From Paradesertivirga sp965650335 (lineage in GTDB: Bacteria > Bacteroidota > Bacteroidia > Sphingobacteriales > Sphingobacteriaceae), in assembly GCA_965650335.1 (NCBI GenBank), contig CBFGOI010000007.1:16281-80280 (forward strand): DNA of 64,000 bases. The letters are read 5' to 3'. Of this stretch, positions 26,675-36,844 are shown one piece after another. The translations under genes and the position numbers were made by a program. Numbering within the stretch: the stretch's first letter is position 1; each line of letters begins with the position of its first letter. The notes beneath the pieces are model-generated. The model was not told the origin of the DNA and ran no database searches. It worked only from the letters and a program-made list of their open reading frames with translations.

Positions 26675-29600
26675 CTAATCTTTAACTATAGAAATAAATC
26701 CTTTTTTCTTCTCTATTCCCGGTCCGAAGTCAACTATGTAATAATAGGTGTCTTCTGCTAGCGGAGAGCCATTTAAAGTACCATCCCATTGGTCGGTATA
26801 ATTATTCTGACTGTACAACAGCCGCCCTGCACGGTCAAAGATCTTTACCACATTTTTAGGATACATATCAAGATTTTTGATTACCAGTTTATCGTTTACT
26901 CCATCCCCGTTAGGAGAAAGAATATTCGTCCCGACTACCACTGCATAATCAGCATTTACCGTGATGGTAATCTGCTGTTGTGTTGAACAGTTATTGGCAT
27001 TCGTAGCGGTAACTACGAATGTGGTAGTTTCTTCCGGACGAACAGTAAGATTTGCCGTATTCTGTCCGGAGATGATTCCGTTTGCATTTGCCCATTGATA
27101 GGTTATTCCATTGTTTGCAACCGTGACATCTGCTTTGAGCACAGCGATTTCGCCCTTTGAAATTGTTGTACCGATGTTTGAAGTAATGTCGATGGCTGGT
27201 AATTGGTTAACAGTTAGCGTAAAGCTTTTTAAAATGACGTTGGTTCCTCCGTTAGCTGTTCCGCCGTTATCCATAACCATGACATTTATCACGGCAGAGC
27301 CAAAGGAGCCACTGCTGATTTTGTAATTAACAGAAGCGTTACCCGGACTTGACTGCGTAATTTCAAGACTTTCAAATAAAGCACTATTGGTAGAACTAAC
27401 CGAAAGTGTTGTTGATTGACCGATTTCCGGACCTGCTGATATGCCACCGAGGTTAACCGTTTGTACCGCGGGAGTATAGCAGATTATCCGGTTAGCTATG
27501 TCATTCAATGTAGGCTGTTCATTCACATCATTGATGCTGATGATAAGCTCTTTATCTAAGGAAAGGTTATGCTGAGTAGTTGAACGTACACGGATTGAAT
27601 AGCTTGCTTTCTGTTCGAAATTGAGGGCCGCAGCTGTTTTGATTTGGTTGCCGGAAATGCTAAATAAACTATTATCAGTATCGCCGTTGCCACTCACCAG
27701 ACTATATGTGAAGGTTGCCGAGGGATCATTTGATGTAGAACTTAGGTTTCCGGCGAGTGTGCCGGCTAACTGATTCTCATAAACCGTTGTTGCTGCGAGG
27801 CTTATACTTGTTGGTGCTCCGGGGACAATTGTTAATGTTCCGGCCACATAATGGAAATTATAGTTTGCAGCAAGGCCACCGGTGACTGTAATCGGATAAG
27901 TGCCAAGTGCGGATAGGATAGTAGCAGTTGTGTTTGCTGTAGGGAGTGTAGTTAAAACTGAGGAGTTTTCTCCTGTGATAAAGCCGCTATAGCTTACTGT
28001 CAGAGCAGGATTCGCTGTATTCTGGAACTTGGTTTTATCGTCAGCTATTGCAGTCAGAGTTTTGCTTGTAATGTTTCCTGTTGTGGCCGCTGTTATGGTA
28101 GTAAGATTATAATTGCTTTTATCGAGGCCACTTGTTATAAAAGAACTCGCAGTAAGTGCTTTGCTGTTTCCTGCATTTTTATCAGCATAAGCAGCGGTTC
28201 CGTCAACTGTTACCACATCACCCGCTTCAATTCCTGCGAGCGAATAATTTCCACTTGTTAAGAAGGCAGAAGTTGTTCCATCGTAAACTTTGGTAATTAA
28301 GGGTGTTGCATTAAGCGACAGAGTGATATTTTTAGCCGTTATCTCGCCGGTTGTAGTTGCCGATGCTGTTGTCAGGTTATAGTTATTTTTATCTGCACCT
28401 GCCAGAATAAACGTGTTTCCTGTTACTACTTTCCCAGATCCGACGTTCTTATCCGCGTAGGATGCAGTACCGCTTACCGAGATTATATCTCCAGTTTCAA
28501 TGCCTGAAAGGGCGTAATTGCCGGCTGATAGACTTGCAGTTGTAGATGCATTGTAAACTTTGGTGATAAGCGGGCTTGCATTTAAACTTAGACTGATATT
28601 CTTGGCTGTAATTGAGCCGCTAGTTGTTGAGGTGCTAGTTGTCAGGTGATAATTATCTTTTTGCGCACCTGCCAGAACAAAAGTATTCACCGTTACTGTT
28701 TTGTTGGTCCCAACATTTTTATCCGCGTAAGCCGCCGTACCGCTAACAGTAACTTCATCGCCTGTTTCGATTCCGGTCAATGTATAATTTGCTGTCGCAA
28801 GATTGGCGCTTGCTGATGCATTATAGGTCTTTGTAATCAAGGGATTCGCGTTCAGACTTAAGGCTATATCTTTTGCTGTGATGTTGCCTGTTGTAGTGGC
28901 CGATGAAGTAGTTAATAAATAATTATCCTTTTGAGCACCTGCAAGTACAAAGCTCATGGCCGTAACCGTTTTTCCGGTTCCTGCGTTTTTACTGTCGTAT
29001 GCAGATGAACCGCTTACAGTAACTACATCGCCTGCTTCTATCCCTGACAAGGTGTAATTGCCCGCCGACAATGCAGCAGCATCCGACCCGTCGTATGTTT
29101 TAGTAATGAGTGGGCTTGCATTTAACGATACTGAGATCGATTTCGCTGTAATTTCGCCGATAGCCGCGCTTGCTGTAGTGGCGATTAGGGTATAATTAGA
29201 AGCATCAGTACCCGAAATTGATAATCCATTTACTGTAACTGTTTTACCTGTTCCGACAATTTTGCTGTCAAAGGTTCCTGATGCAGGATTATTCAAGTTT
29301 ACTGTTTCAGCTCCGACTATGCCTGACAGGCTGTAATTTGTAGCGCTTAAGGTCGCCGCTGTGGTTCCGTTATATGCTCTTGAAACTGATCCCGTTAAGG
29401 AGGCAGTTAACGATTTTGTTGTTATTTCGCCAATTGCCGCACTGACGGTACTTGTGCTTAAGCTATAATTTGCCACATCATCACCCGAAAGGGAAAGACC
29501 ACTTACAGAAATGGTTTTAGCTGAGCCTTTGTCCTTGGTGTCAAAGGTTCCGGATGTTGGGTTGTTTAAAGTCACTGTTTCTCCGGAAACAACCCCCGGC

Positions 29601-32600
29601 AAGCTATAGTTGGAAGATCCTAGAGTTGCGGCGGTGCTTCCATCGTATGTTTTAGTTACAGAGCCGGTTAATGCTGCAGTTAAACTTTTAGCTGTGATTT
29701 CGCCGATAGCTGCGCTGGCAGTAGTTGCACTTAAGTTGTAATTAGCTGCATCTGTACCGGAAATAGATAATCCGTTTACCGAAACTGTCTTGCTAGCACC
29801 TTTATTTTTATTGTCAAAGGATCCTGAACTTGGATTATTTAGACTTACAGTCTCGCCGCTTACCACACCTGCTAAACTGTAATTAGTCGATGCAAGAGTC
29901 GCGGATGTTGTGCCGTCGTAAGTTTTCGAAACGCTTCCTGTTAAAGCGGCAGTAAGCGTTTTGGCTGTAATTTCTCCGATTGTTCCACTCGCGGTAGTTG
30001 CGCTCAGACTATAGTTGGCTGCATCAGTACCTGAAATAGATAAGCCGCTGACAGAAACATTTTTTGCTGTTCCTTTGTCTTTGGTGTCGAATGTTCCTGA
30101 TGTTGGATTGTTTAATATTACTGTTTCGCCTGAAACAAGACCCGGCAAGCTGTAATTAGCGGATGTAAGGCTTGCCGTTAGTGATCCATCGTATGTTTTA
30201 CTTACCGAGCCGGTTAATGCAACAGTTAAGCTTTTAGGAGTAATTTCTCCGATAGTTGCACTGGCAGTTGATGCAGAAAGTGCGTAATTGCCTGCATCTG
30301 CACCTGAAATGGATAAATTACTTACAGATACTGTCTTTCCCGTTCCTTTATTCTTTGTATCAAATGTTCCGGATGTGGGATTGTTTAATGTTACCGTATC
30401 GCCGGAAACAACACCAGGCAGACTGTAGTTAGCAGATGTAAGGCTAGCAGACATTGTGCCGTCGTAGATTTTAGAGACGGTACCTGTTAAGGCTGCCGTT
30501 AACGCTTTTTTATTGACAGTTAAGGTCTGAGTGACGTTTGCTGCCGCAGTATAAGCTGCATTTCCGGCCTGTGAAGCGGTAATAGTAACAGTTCCTGCTC
30601 CGATGATGTGGATCTTTCCTGAAGCAATAGTTGCCACAGCCGTATTATCCGAAGAATAACTAACCGTTAAGCCTGAACTTGCTGTAGCTCCCGGATCTAT
30701 ATCAGAATCACCATAGCTAGAAGTACTGAGCGCACTAAAAGTAATGGTTTGAGGACCTTTTGGAATGGATGATGCATCGGTTGTAACAGCACTTACATTT
30801 CCGGCATTGTCTACAGAAGATACACGGTAATAATAAGTAGTTCCGTTGGTTAATGCGGTATCCGTATAGTTTGTATTTGGCGCAGCCACCGTATGGATCA
30901 ATGTTGTGGGATTAGCCGTAGTGCCCCCATAGATTTTATAGGATTTTAGATCGGTTTCGGTATTTGCAGTCCAGCTTAGTGCGACTTGCGTATCACCACT
31001 AGTGGCGGTTAAACCACCTGGCGTAGCTGTTGCGGTGCGATCAAATGTAACCGAGCTGCTATTAGTAGTGGCGGTTACAGTAGTTCCGTTATTCCCGGCC
31101 GCGTCTGCGAAGTTTACACTGAAAGCAACAGCACCTTCAGAATCTGTACCCGTCATGGTGTAAGTTGCTGTATAGCTGCTGCCTGATCCACTCACAGATG
31201 CTGAATGCCCGGCGATTGTAACTGTTGGCGATGTAATTGTTTCGCTTGCTGCGAGTGTAAGAGTTAGCACATCGCCGGTTTTGGCAAGATTGTCTGTAGC
31301 ATTGTTTGATGCGATGTCCACGGTACTAAGTGTGGGTGCCACTGCATCGACTAATACAGCCGCGGTTGAGCCAAGGTTGTTAAGTGTAAGAGATAAATCA
31401 TTGCCTGCTAAGTCCTTTAACGTTCCACCGTTTAGTGAAAGTGATGCGGCCAGGGTGATACCATTTTCATCCAGGTTGCCGCTGGCTATGGTGTATCGGA
31501 AAACTAATGCAGAAGCACCCGACCCGGAAATATAATCTGCCTTCACGGAGCCTCCGGTATTTAGTGTTAGTCCTAAATAAGGTGTACCCAGGGTGGTGTT
31601 TACGGTAATATTTTCATTCAGGTTAACTGTAAAATCCAGATTTTGACCCGTCTTGTATGTTCCGTTTGCCGGCACCGTAACAGATGAAACGGTAGGCGCG
31701 ACAGCGTCTATTACAATCGCTTTGTTATTGCCAAGGGAGTTGGCAGCTCCCGGTGATGCAAGCGTTAATGCTGCGTTGTTGCCGGCGGCATCTTGGATAG
31801 TGCCGCTATTTAAAGCTAACGCGCCAGTACCGGCATAATCCAGATCGCTACTGATATCGCCTGCCTGAACAGTGTAGTTAAATGTAAGAGAGCTAGAGTT
31901 GCTGCCGCTCGTATAGTTTACCACCCGATCCGTTGTTCCTGTTTCAAGTGTCAGTTGCGGAGTACCTGTAACAGTTACTGCTTCACTGAAATTTACCTGC
32001 AAACTGATGACATCGCCCTCTTTGTAAGTGCCATTGTTTGTTGAGGACAATACTCCGGAAACAGTTGGTATAACGGCATCAATAACAATGTTTTTATTTG
32101 CACCAAGGGATCCTGCCGCTCCGGGAGAGGCCAGAGTTAAAGTGCCAGTATTTCCCGCTGCATCCTTGATTGTTCCGCTATTTAAAGCTAATGAACTGGT
32201 ACCGGTGTAATCCAAATCGCTACTGATATCGCCGGCTTGAACAGTATAACTGAATAGGAGGGTACTGGTTCCACTACCGCTGGCATAGTTGATTGTCCGG
32301 TCGGTAGTTCCTGTTTCCAGTGTCAATTGTGGAGTACCTGTAACTGTAACCACTTCACTGAAATTTACCTGCAGAGTGATCACATTGCCCGCTTTGTAAA
32401 TTCCGTCGGCCGTTGAGGACGATACTCCGGACAAAGTTGGTGCAACTGCATCAATAACAATGTTTTTATTTGCACCAAGAGAACCTGCCCCTCCGGGAGA
32501 GGCTAAAGTTAACGTAGCCGTATTGCCCGCCGCATCCTGGATTGTTCCGCTGTTTAACGCTAATGAACTGGTACCGGTGTAATCCAAATCGCTGCTGAGA

Positions 32601-34756
32601 TCGCCTGATTGAACAGTGTAGCTAAATGTCAGGGTGCTGGTGCCGCTGCCGCTAGCATAGTTGACTACCCGATCCGTTGTTCCGGTTTCCAGTGTCAGTT
32701 GCGGAGTGCCTGTAACGGTTACCGCCTCGCTGAAATTTACCTGAATACTGATCGTGGTTCCGGCTTGGTAAGTGCCGTTGGCGGTACTGGAACTTAGAGA
32801 AGTAACAGCCGGAGTCACTCCGTCGATAACTATTGCCTTGTTGCTAGCAAGCGATCCGGTTGTGCCGGGCGATGGCAGGGTGAGCACTGCGTCATTGCCG
32901 GCCGCATCGCGGATAGTGCCACTGTTTAAGGCTAGTGCGCCAGTGTTGGTGTAATCCAAATCACTGCTAATGTCGCCTGATTGAACTGTGTAGCTAAATG
33001 TGAGAGTGCTGGTTCCGCTACCGCTGGCATAGTTGACAACTTGATCCGTTGTTCCTGTTTCCAGGGTCAATTGCGGCGTACCTGTAACAGTAACCGCCTC
33101 GTCGAAGTTAACCTGAATGCTTACCACATCACCGGCTTTGTAACTTCCATTTGCTGTCGATGAGTTAACCGAAGCAATAGTTGGAGACTGGATGTCGGAA
33201 ACAACCGTCAGGTTCACCGTCTGAGTGTTTGATGAATTATTAGTTCCATCGTTTACCTTAAAGATGAAACTGTCTGCACCGGTGAAGTTTGCATTTGGTT
33301 GATAAATTAATCTTCTGGGATTTCCGCCATTATCGCTAAGGCTTGTAGAAATTGCGGTGATTTCCGCTCCTTTAGTATACCCGTTATTTGTTTGATAGAT
33401 TTTTCCATTGGCAGGGAGACTTGTAATTACGGCTGAGGCTGAGGTTTGATCGTCGATATCGCTGCCGCCCAAACGAAGTGACAGATAGGAATTGTCGACA
33501 GTTGCCGCATACGATGTGTTTCCAGTAATATACTCGTCGCCGTCAGAATTCAGAAGAGTTCCGGTATTGCTGTTCGCACTTCTGTCATCCAGAGATGTTC
33601 CGCTTCCTTCTTCAAAGTTCCAGTAGCCCACCAGGCCCGTTTCTGTGCCAGATAATGGGGTATACATGTATTCTTTTAGTTGTGCCGCAGTTCGCGCGGT
33701 AGACCAGATACGAACATCGTCAAGACTGCCATCAAAATATTCTCCGAAATTTGGTTTAAATCCAATACCCAATGCCTCGGAAGTGGTTACAGTATAGTTT
33801 GTGGTGAATGAAGAAGAGGCATCCAAAATACCATCGATATAAAGCTTCATGCTTTTACCTGTAGCATCCATAACCGCTGCAATATGGTGCCAGTTGTTAT
33901 CACTTACAGAAGAAACACTCGATATATCAGTGCTGGCTGGATAATTTCCCGCAGCGAAGGAAAGGTTGTTGTCATTGAACCTGAGAAATACCCCTGAACC
34001 TCCACTGGTTTGTTTCCCTATCATGGTGAAGAAGCCGGTTCCCGCAGGCCTTTTTACCCAAGCTTCCATTGTAAAACTTCCAGTGCCAAAATTTAAACTC
34101 GAATGATTTGCTACTTGAATTCCTTCGCTTCTGCTACGTTCAAAATTCATTGCTTTTCCCAAACCGGCAAGAGGTAAATTAACAGGGGGAGCAACTACAA
34201 TGTTGTTAATAGTAGGGTAGCCATCGCCTGAATTGTAGGTAATACGCACTTCATCTACATTGTAGAAATCAGTACCTAAAACTACCGTAGAAATCGCATC
34301 GATGGAGTTAGCTACAAAAGTTGTTGAACCTATCTGAGCGCCATTTTTGTAGCCTATGACGTTAACTATACCTCCGGTCCAGCTCCAATCGTACCATTTA
34401 AACTGAGAAAGCTTGAATTCTGTAGCATCTGCACTTTTAATGGATATGCCTTTCCATGACCCTGATGGTGCATTAACGGTAGTTAATCCATTAAATCCTT
34501 GTGAATTTGCTAAATATGTGGCATCATACCATTCAATTGATCCTCCTAAAGCTGTACCGCTTGTATTACTAATATTGAATATTTGTATCACCTTTCCCGG
34601 GAAGTCATCGGACCCGCCTTCCCCGTCCTGAGCGATTCCATCCGCCCAATTAGACGCATCATTCGATGCGAAGTTGAGGGTTGTCTGCGCAATTAAGTTA
34701 GGTGAGAAAAAGAAGAATACGGTAGTAGTGAAAAAGCTGAGTAAAAGTTTCTTCAT
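26675..34756 (-). CDS. Giant repeat adhesin with type IX secretion C-terminal domain
   Basis: A 2693-residue surface protein. Approximate order: signal peptide 1-24; unknown beta domain to 195; LamG/concanavalin-like domain 200-390; cadherin-like domain 415-520; four near-identical 124-residue Ig-like repeats 520-1020 (each with VTGTPQLTLETGTTD), a divergent fifth to ~1140; another Ig-like domain; fibronectin type III ~1245-1330; Big_2-like domain; nine YDG repeats 1415-2230; an MBG domain; a cadherin-like domain; PKD-like domains; and a CHU_C/gliding-motility C-terminal domain ~2605-2693 (LSPNGDGVNDKLVI, VKIFDRAGRLLY, GTYYY-like DTYYYIVDF). It is expected to be exported by T9SS and act in adhesion or gliding. 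Transcribed with PorP/SprF. Confidence 0.93.
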   Translation of the reverse strand: MKKLLLSFFTTTVFFFFSPNLIAQTTLNFASNDASNWADGIAQDGEGGSDDFPGKVIQIFNISNTSGTALGGSIEWYDATYLANSQGFNGLTTVNAPSGSWKGISIKSADATEFKLSQFKWYDWSWTGGIVNVIGYKNGAQIGSTTFVANSIDAISTVVLGTDFYNVDEVRITYNSGDGYPTINNIVVAPPVNLPLAGLGKAMNFERSRSEGIQVANHSSLNFGTGSFTMEAWVKRPAGTGFFTMIGKQTSGGSGVFLRFNDNNLSFAAGNYPASTDISSVSSVSDNNWHHIAAVMDATGKSMKLYIDGILDASSSFTTNYTVTTSEALGIGFKPNFGEYFDGSLDDVRIWSTARTAAQLKEYMYTPLSGTETGLVGYWNFEEGSGTSLDDRSANSNTGTLLNSDGDEYITGNTSYAATVDNSYLSLRLGGSDIDDQTSASAVITSLPANGKIYQTNNGYTKGAEITAISTSLSDNGGNPRRLIYQPNANFTGADSFIFKVNDGTNNSSNTQTVNLTVVSDIQSPTIASVNSSTANGSYKAGDVVSIQVNFDEAVTVTGTPQLTLETGTTDQVVNYASGSGTSTLTFSYTVQSGDISSDLDYTNTGALALNSGTIRDAAGNDAVLTLPSPGTTGSLASNKAIVIDGVTPAVTSLSSSTANGTYQAGTTISIQVNFSEAVTVTGTPQLTLETGTTDRVVNYASGSGTSTLTFSYTVQSGDLSSDLDYTGTSSLALNSGTIQDAAGNTATLTLASPGGAGSLGANKNIVIDAVAPTLSGVSSSTADGIYKAGNVITLQVNFSEVVTVTGTPQLTLETGTTDRTINYASGSGTSTLLFSYTVQAGDISSDLDYTGTSSLALNSGTIKDAAGNTGTLTLASPGAAGSLGANKNIVIDAVIPTVSGVLSSTNNGTYKEGDVISLQVNFSEAVTVTGTPQLTLETGTTDRVVNYTSGSNSSSLTFNYTVQAGDISSDLDYAGTGALALNSGTIQDAAGNNAALTLASPGAANSLGNNKAIVIDAVAPTVSSVTVPANGTYKTGQNLDFTVNLNENITVNTTLGTPYLGLTLNTGGSVKADYISGSGASALVFRYTIASGNLDENGITLAASLSLNGGTLKDLAGNDLSLTLNNLGSTAAVLVDAVAPTLSTVDIASNNATDNLAKTGDVLTLTLAASETITSPTVTIAGHSASVSGSGSSYTATYTMTGTDSEGAVAFSVNFADAAGNNGTTVTATTNSSSVTFDRTATATPGGLTATSGDTQVALSWTANTETDLKSYKIYGGTTANPTTLIHTVAAPNTNYTDTALTNGTTYYYRVSSVDNAGNVSAVTTDASSIPKGPQTITFSALSTSSYGDSDIDPGATASSGLTVSYSSDNTAVATIASGKIHIIGAGTVTITASQAGNAAYTAAANVTQTLTVNKKALTAALTGTVSKIYDGTMSASLTSANYSLPGVVSGDTVTLNNPTSGTFDTKNKGTGKTVSVSNLSISGADAGNYALSASTASATIGEITPKSLTVALTGSVSKTYDGSLTASLTSANYSLPGLVSGETVILNNPTSGTFDTKDKGTAKNVSVSGLSISGTDAANYSLSATTASGTIGEITAKTLTAALTGSVSKTYDGTTSATLASTNYSLAGVVSGETVSLNNPSSGSFDNKNKGASKTVSVNGLSISGTDAANYNLSATTASAAIGEITAKSLTAALTGSVTKTYDGSTAATLGSSNYSLPGVVSGETVTLNNPTSGTFDTKDKGSAKTISVSGLSLSGDDVANYSLSTSTVSAAIGEITTKSLTASLTGSVSRAYNGTTAATLSATNYSLSGIVGAETVNLNNPASGTFDSKIVGTGKTVTVNGLSISGTDASNYTLIATTASAAIGEITAKSISVSLNASPLITKTYDGSDAAALSAGNYTLSGIEAGDVVTVSGSSAYDSKNAGTGKTVTAMSFVLAGAQKDNYLLTTSSATTTGNITAKDIALSLNANPLITKTYNASASANLATANYTLTGIETGDEVTVSGTAAYADKNVGTNKTVTVNTFVLAGAQKDNYHLTTSTSTTSGSITAKNISLSLNASPLITKVYNASTTASLSAGNYALSGIETGDIISVSGTASYADKNVGSGKVVTGNTFILAGADKNNYNLTTASATTTGEITAKNITLSLNATPLITKVYDGTTSAFLTSGNYSLAGIEAGDVVTVDGTAAYADKNAGNSKALTASSFITSGLDKSNYNLTTITAATTGNITSKTLTAIADDKTKFQNTANPALTVSYSGFITGENSSVLTTLPTANTTATILSALGTYPITVTGGLAANYNFHYVAGTLTIVPGAPTSISLAATTVYENQLAGTLAGNLSSTSNDPSATFTYSLVSGNGDTDNSLFSISGNQIKTAAALNFEQKASYSIRVRSTTQHNLSLDKELIISINDVNEQPTLNDIANRIICYTPAVQTVNLGGISAGPEIGQSTTLSVSSTNSALFESLEITQSSPGNASVNYKISSGSFGSAVINVMVMDNGGTANGGTNVILKSFTLTVNQLPAIDITSNIGTTISKGEIAVLKADVTVANNGITYQWANANGIISGQNTANLTVRPEETTTFVVTATNANNCSTQQQITITVNADYAVVVGTNILSPNGDGVNDKLVIKNLDMYPKNVVKIFDRAGRLLYSQNNYTDQWDGTLNGSPLAEDTYYYIVDFGPGIEKKKGFISIVKD
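28060..30515 (-). repeat. Nine tandem YDG repeats in two subtypes
   Basis: In-frame tandem repeats inside the adhesin. Five copies of 91 residues (type A, LTAALTGSVSKTYDG ... ISGTDAANYSLSATTASATIGEIT) come first in the protein. Four copies of 90 residues (type B, SLNASPLITKTYDG ... AGAQKDNYLLTT) follow. Total is about 815 residues, matching the coordinates. Confidence 0.85.
31690..33195 (-). repeat. Four tandem 124-residue Ig-like repeats
   Basis: Four in-frame copies with nearly invariant core (FSEAVTVTGTPQLTLETG, YTVQSGDISSDLDY, LALNSGTIQDAAGN). The near identity at both protein and DNA level suggests recent duplication or recombination between copies. Confidence 0.85.
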
Positions 34757-34928
34757 ATAAGAGTTGTGATAGTGAATTTTATTTGAGTTCTGAATTTTAC
34801 GATTTGTAATAACCGGAGTTACAGATCCTAGGAAATTATACCTATACCGATCCTAAAAATATCAGGGCCACTCCAGCATAAAGAATTCAAAAATGCTGTT
34901 TGACGCTGGATTAAGCTAATTAATTGGC

Positions 34929-34948
34929 GGGACAAATGTGGGACAAAT
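34929..34948. promoter_or_regulatory. Direct repeat upstream of adhesin operon
   Basis: GGGACAAAT occurs twice with an 11-base period in the gap between the adhesin start and the end of the sensor/LuxR gene, about 175-190 bases before the adhesin ATG. Two repeats one helical turn apart suit a dimeric regulator; the neighbouring membrane sensor with a LuxR-type domain is a candidate. Confidence 0.4.
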
Positions 34949-34991
34949 ATCCGCTGCGTTTAAGTGTAAAAAATATGTTACTATAAAACAA

Positions 34992-36650
34992 TTAGCTGGT
35001 TGCTATTAATTTTTCTAACTCGCGATCTTCTAACTTGAGCTTCTTGCGTAGTCGCTGCCGTGCTTTACGAACTGCTTCTGTTGTTACCCCAAGCATATTA
35101 GCCATCTCTCGGTAGTTAAGTCTTAATTTCATTAGGGTGATCAGGCGGATGTCTGTCTCGGTTAGGTTACTGTTTGTCGACTTTATTCTATAAATATATC
35201 CCTGATGCACTTTATCAAAAAGCTTCCTGAACTCTATCCAATCATCTTCTGTAAGAATAATGGACTTTAGAAGCTTTTCTATATGTTCCGAGTGAATATC
35301 TTCTGCTTCTCGGCCTTTTACTTGTAGTTCAAGGTCTTTTAAATCACCCTTAAACTTTTCGATCAAACTATTTTTCTCTTTCAGGTTTTCGGTATAATTA
35401 AGCAATAGATTTTCGGCAGACTTTAGCTCATTCTCCACTTTTAACCGTTGTTGCTGTTCATAAGCTTTTTCGGTGGCCAATCTGTTTCGCTCCGCCTTAT
35501 AGAAATTTATACGGTCGGCTAAAGCAAATGCCATTAGAACAGCTTCGGAAGCGGTGCCGATTTTAAGCGAATTACTAGTTAAGGTGTTGTATGTCAGCCA
35601 GCCCATGTCTTTACTTAAAAACACCAGAATACCGGCTATGAGTATCGTCCATCCCGCAAGGAAGTAGCGGGCGGGCGTATACCCTTTTCGGTAGATCATA
35701 ATCCCCATCAAAAGGAAATAAAAAGCAGCAATGAATGCTGTTATCTGGCTTATCGATAAAGCCAGGAATTTATATCCTGCCAGGCTGACGACACAACTGC
35801 CTGCCCAAGTTATCATGAATATCCATAGTCCTTTTAATAACATCGGACCATTTTGCCGCAGACGTAAAAAGGCCGAAACAAAAAAGGCAGCAAAAAACAT
35901 AGGAACCGAAGCCAATATTGCAGGATGGTCATTGAGCTGAGAATATTTAGGCCACAAATAGGCGTAAGTTATGCCATCAAAGTGCATTAATAGTAAGCCT
36001 GAAAAGAAAATGTAAGCCGAATAAAATAGGTACGATCTGTCTCTGATCATTAACCAGAGAAAAAGGTTATAAATAACAACTACGGCTATTAAGCCATAAA
36101 ATATGCCAGCGGCAAAAAAACTCTCGTTACCATTTACAAACAGTTCGTCGGAGGTCCTGACATATACCGGAAATTGACGAGGTAGCCGGATATTAAAGCG
36201 TAGGTAGATAGTCGTCGGCTGCCGACTGCCTCGAATTCTAAAGAAGATGTTGTTTGATAAAATATCGCGATTTTTAAAAGGTATTTTATCTCCGGCTAGC
36301 TTCGAGATTATACTCGTCCCGAATTTTTGGTAAAAAAGTATTGTGTCTGTCGTGGGATTTCGGATGTCCAGCCACAAATCCTCGCCTGTATTGTTTTTAA
36401 GGGTAAGTTTAGACCATATATACGTCGCTTTGTTTGCAAAAACCGGAATCTCTTCTCTAGCTTGCCGAAATTTGCCATGCTTTGCCACAAGCTCAGCAAA
36501 CGTGAAAGTTCCTGAACTGTCTTCTAGAATGCTGAGATGTTTTCCGACGGATACGGCTTTATAACCGGGTTCAATAATTAGCGTGTCTGCAGAGTAGCCA
36601 TCACTTGTTAAAGTAAACAGAGAACAAAATAACAGCAGTTTTTTAACCAT
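34992..36650 (-). CDS. 7TM-DISM membrane sensor with C-terminal LuxR-type HTH
   Basis: A 552-residue protein with, in order: a signal peptide; an extracellular 7TMR-DISMED2-like beta domain (about 40-165, ATYIWSKLTLKNNTGEDLWLDI); seven membrane helices (about 180-390, FFAAGIFYGLIAVVVIYNLFLWL); a coiled coil (about 395-465); and a C-terminal helix-turn-helix (about 500-545, LTETDIRLITLMKLRLNYREMANMLGVTTEAVRKARQRLRKKL). It looks like a one-component receptor that binds a ligand outside and DNA inside. It lies directly upstream of the adhesin-SprF pair on the same strand, and is divergent from the PAS gene. Confidence 0.87.
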   Translation of the reverse strand: MVKKLLLFCSLFTLTSDGYSADTLIIEPGYKAVSVGKHLSILEDSSGTFTFAELVAKHGKFRQAREEIPVFANKATYIWSKLTLKNNTGEDLWLDIRNPTTDTILFYQKFGTSIISKLAGDKIPFKNRDILSNNIFFRIRGSRQPTTIYLRFNIRLPRQFPVYVRTSDELFVNGNESFFAAGIFYGLIAVVVIYNLFLWLMIRDRSYLFYSAYIFFSGLLLMHFDGITYAYLWPKYSQLNDHPAILASVPMFFAAFFVSAFLRLRQNGPMLLKGLWIFMITWAGSCVVSLAGYKFLALSISQITAFIAAFYFLLMGIMIYRKGYTPARYFLAGWTILIAGILVFLSKDMGWLTYNTLTSNSLKIGTASEAVLMAFALADRINFYKAERNRLATEKAYEQQQRLKVENELKSAENLLLNYTENLKEKNSLIEKFKGDLKDLELQVKGREAEDIHSEHIEKLLKSIILTEDDWIEFRKLFDKVHQGYIYRIKSTNSNLTETDIRLITLMKLRLNYREMANMLGVTTEAVRKARQRLRKKLKLEDRELEKLIATS

Positions 36651-36844
36651 TTATTTAAAGGACCGTTGCGTAGCAAAATTAATAAAAGGAAAGAAATTTG
36701 GTTCACCATTCTATACGATGGATTCCGAGATGGTTTGGTTCAAAGCTTTTTTGGGGAAAGAGATCGTTTATTGATAGGCGGAATTCTTTCATCTTTCTAT
36801 TGAAACCCCACGCTGTATTCATTCGTATAGCACATTCTAAAACC

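Noticed and set aside
32609..33163. Plus-strand ORFs opposite the adhesin repeats
   Set aside because: They are antisense shadows of the repeats, have no family features, and recur only because the repeats recur.
26675..34756. Tandem repeats that could be read as a CRISPR array or satellite DNA
   Set aside because: The repeats are 270-372 bases, in frame, and part of a single 2693-codon gene with a signal peptide and type IX C-terminal domain.
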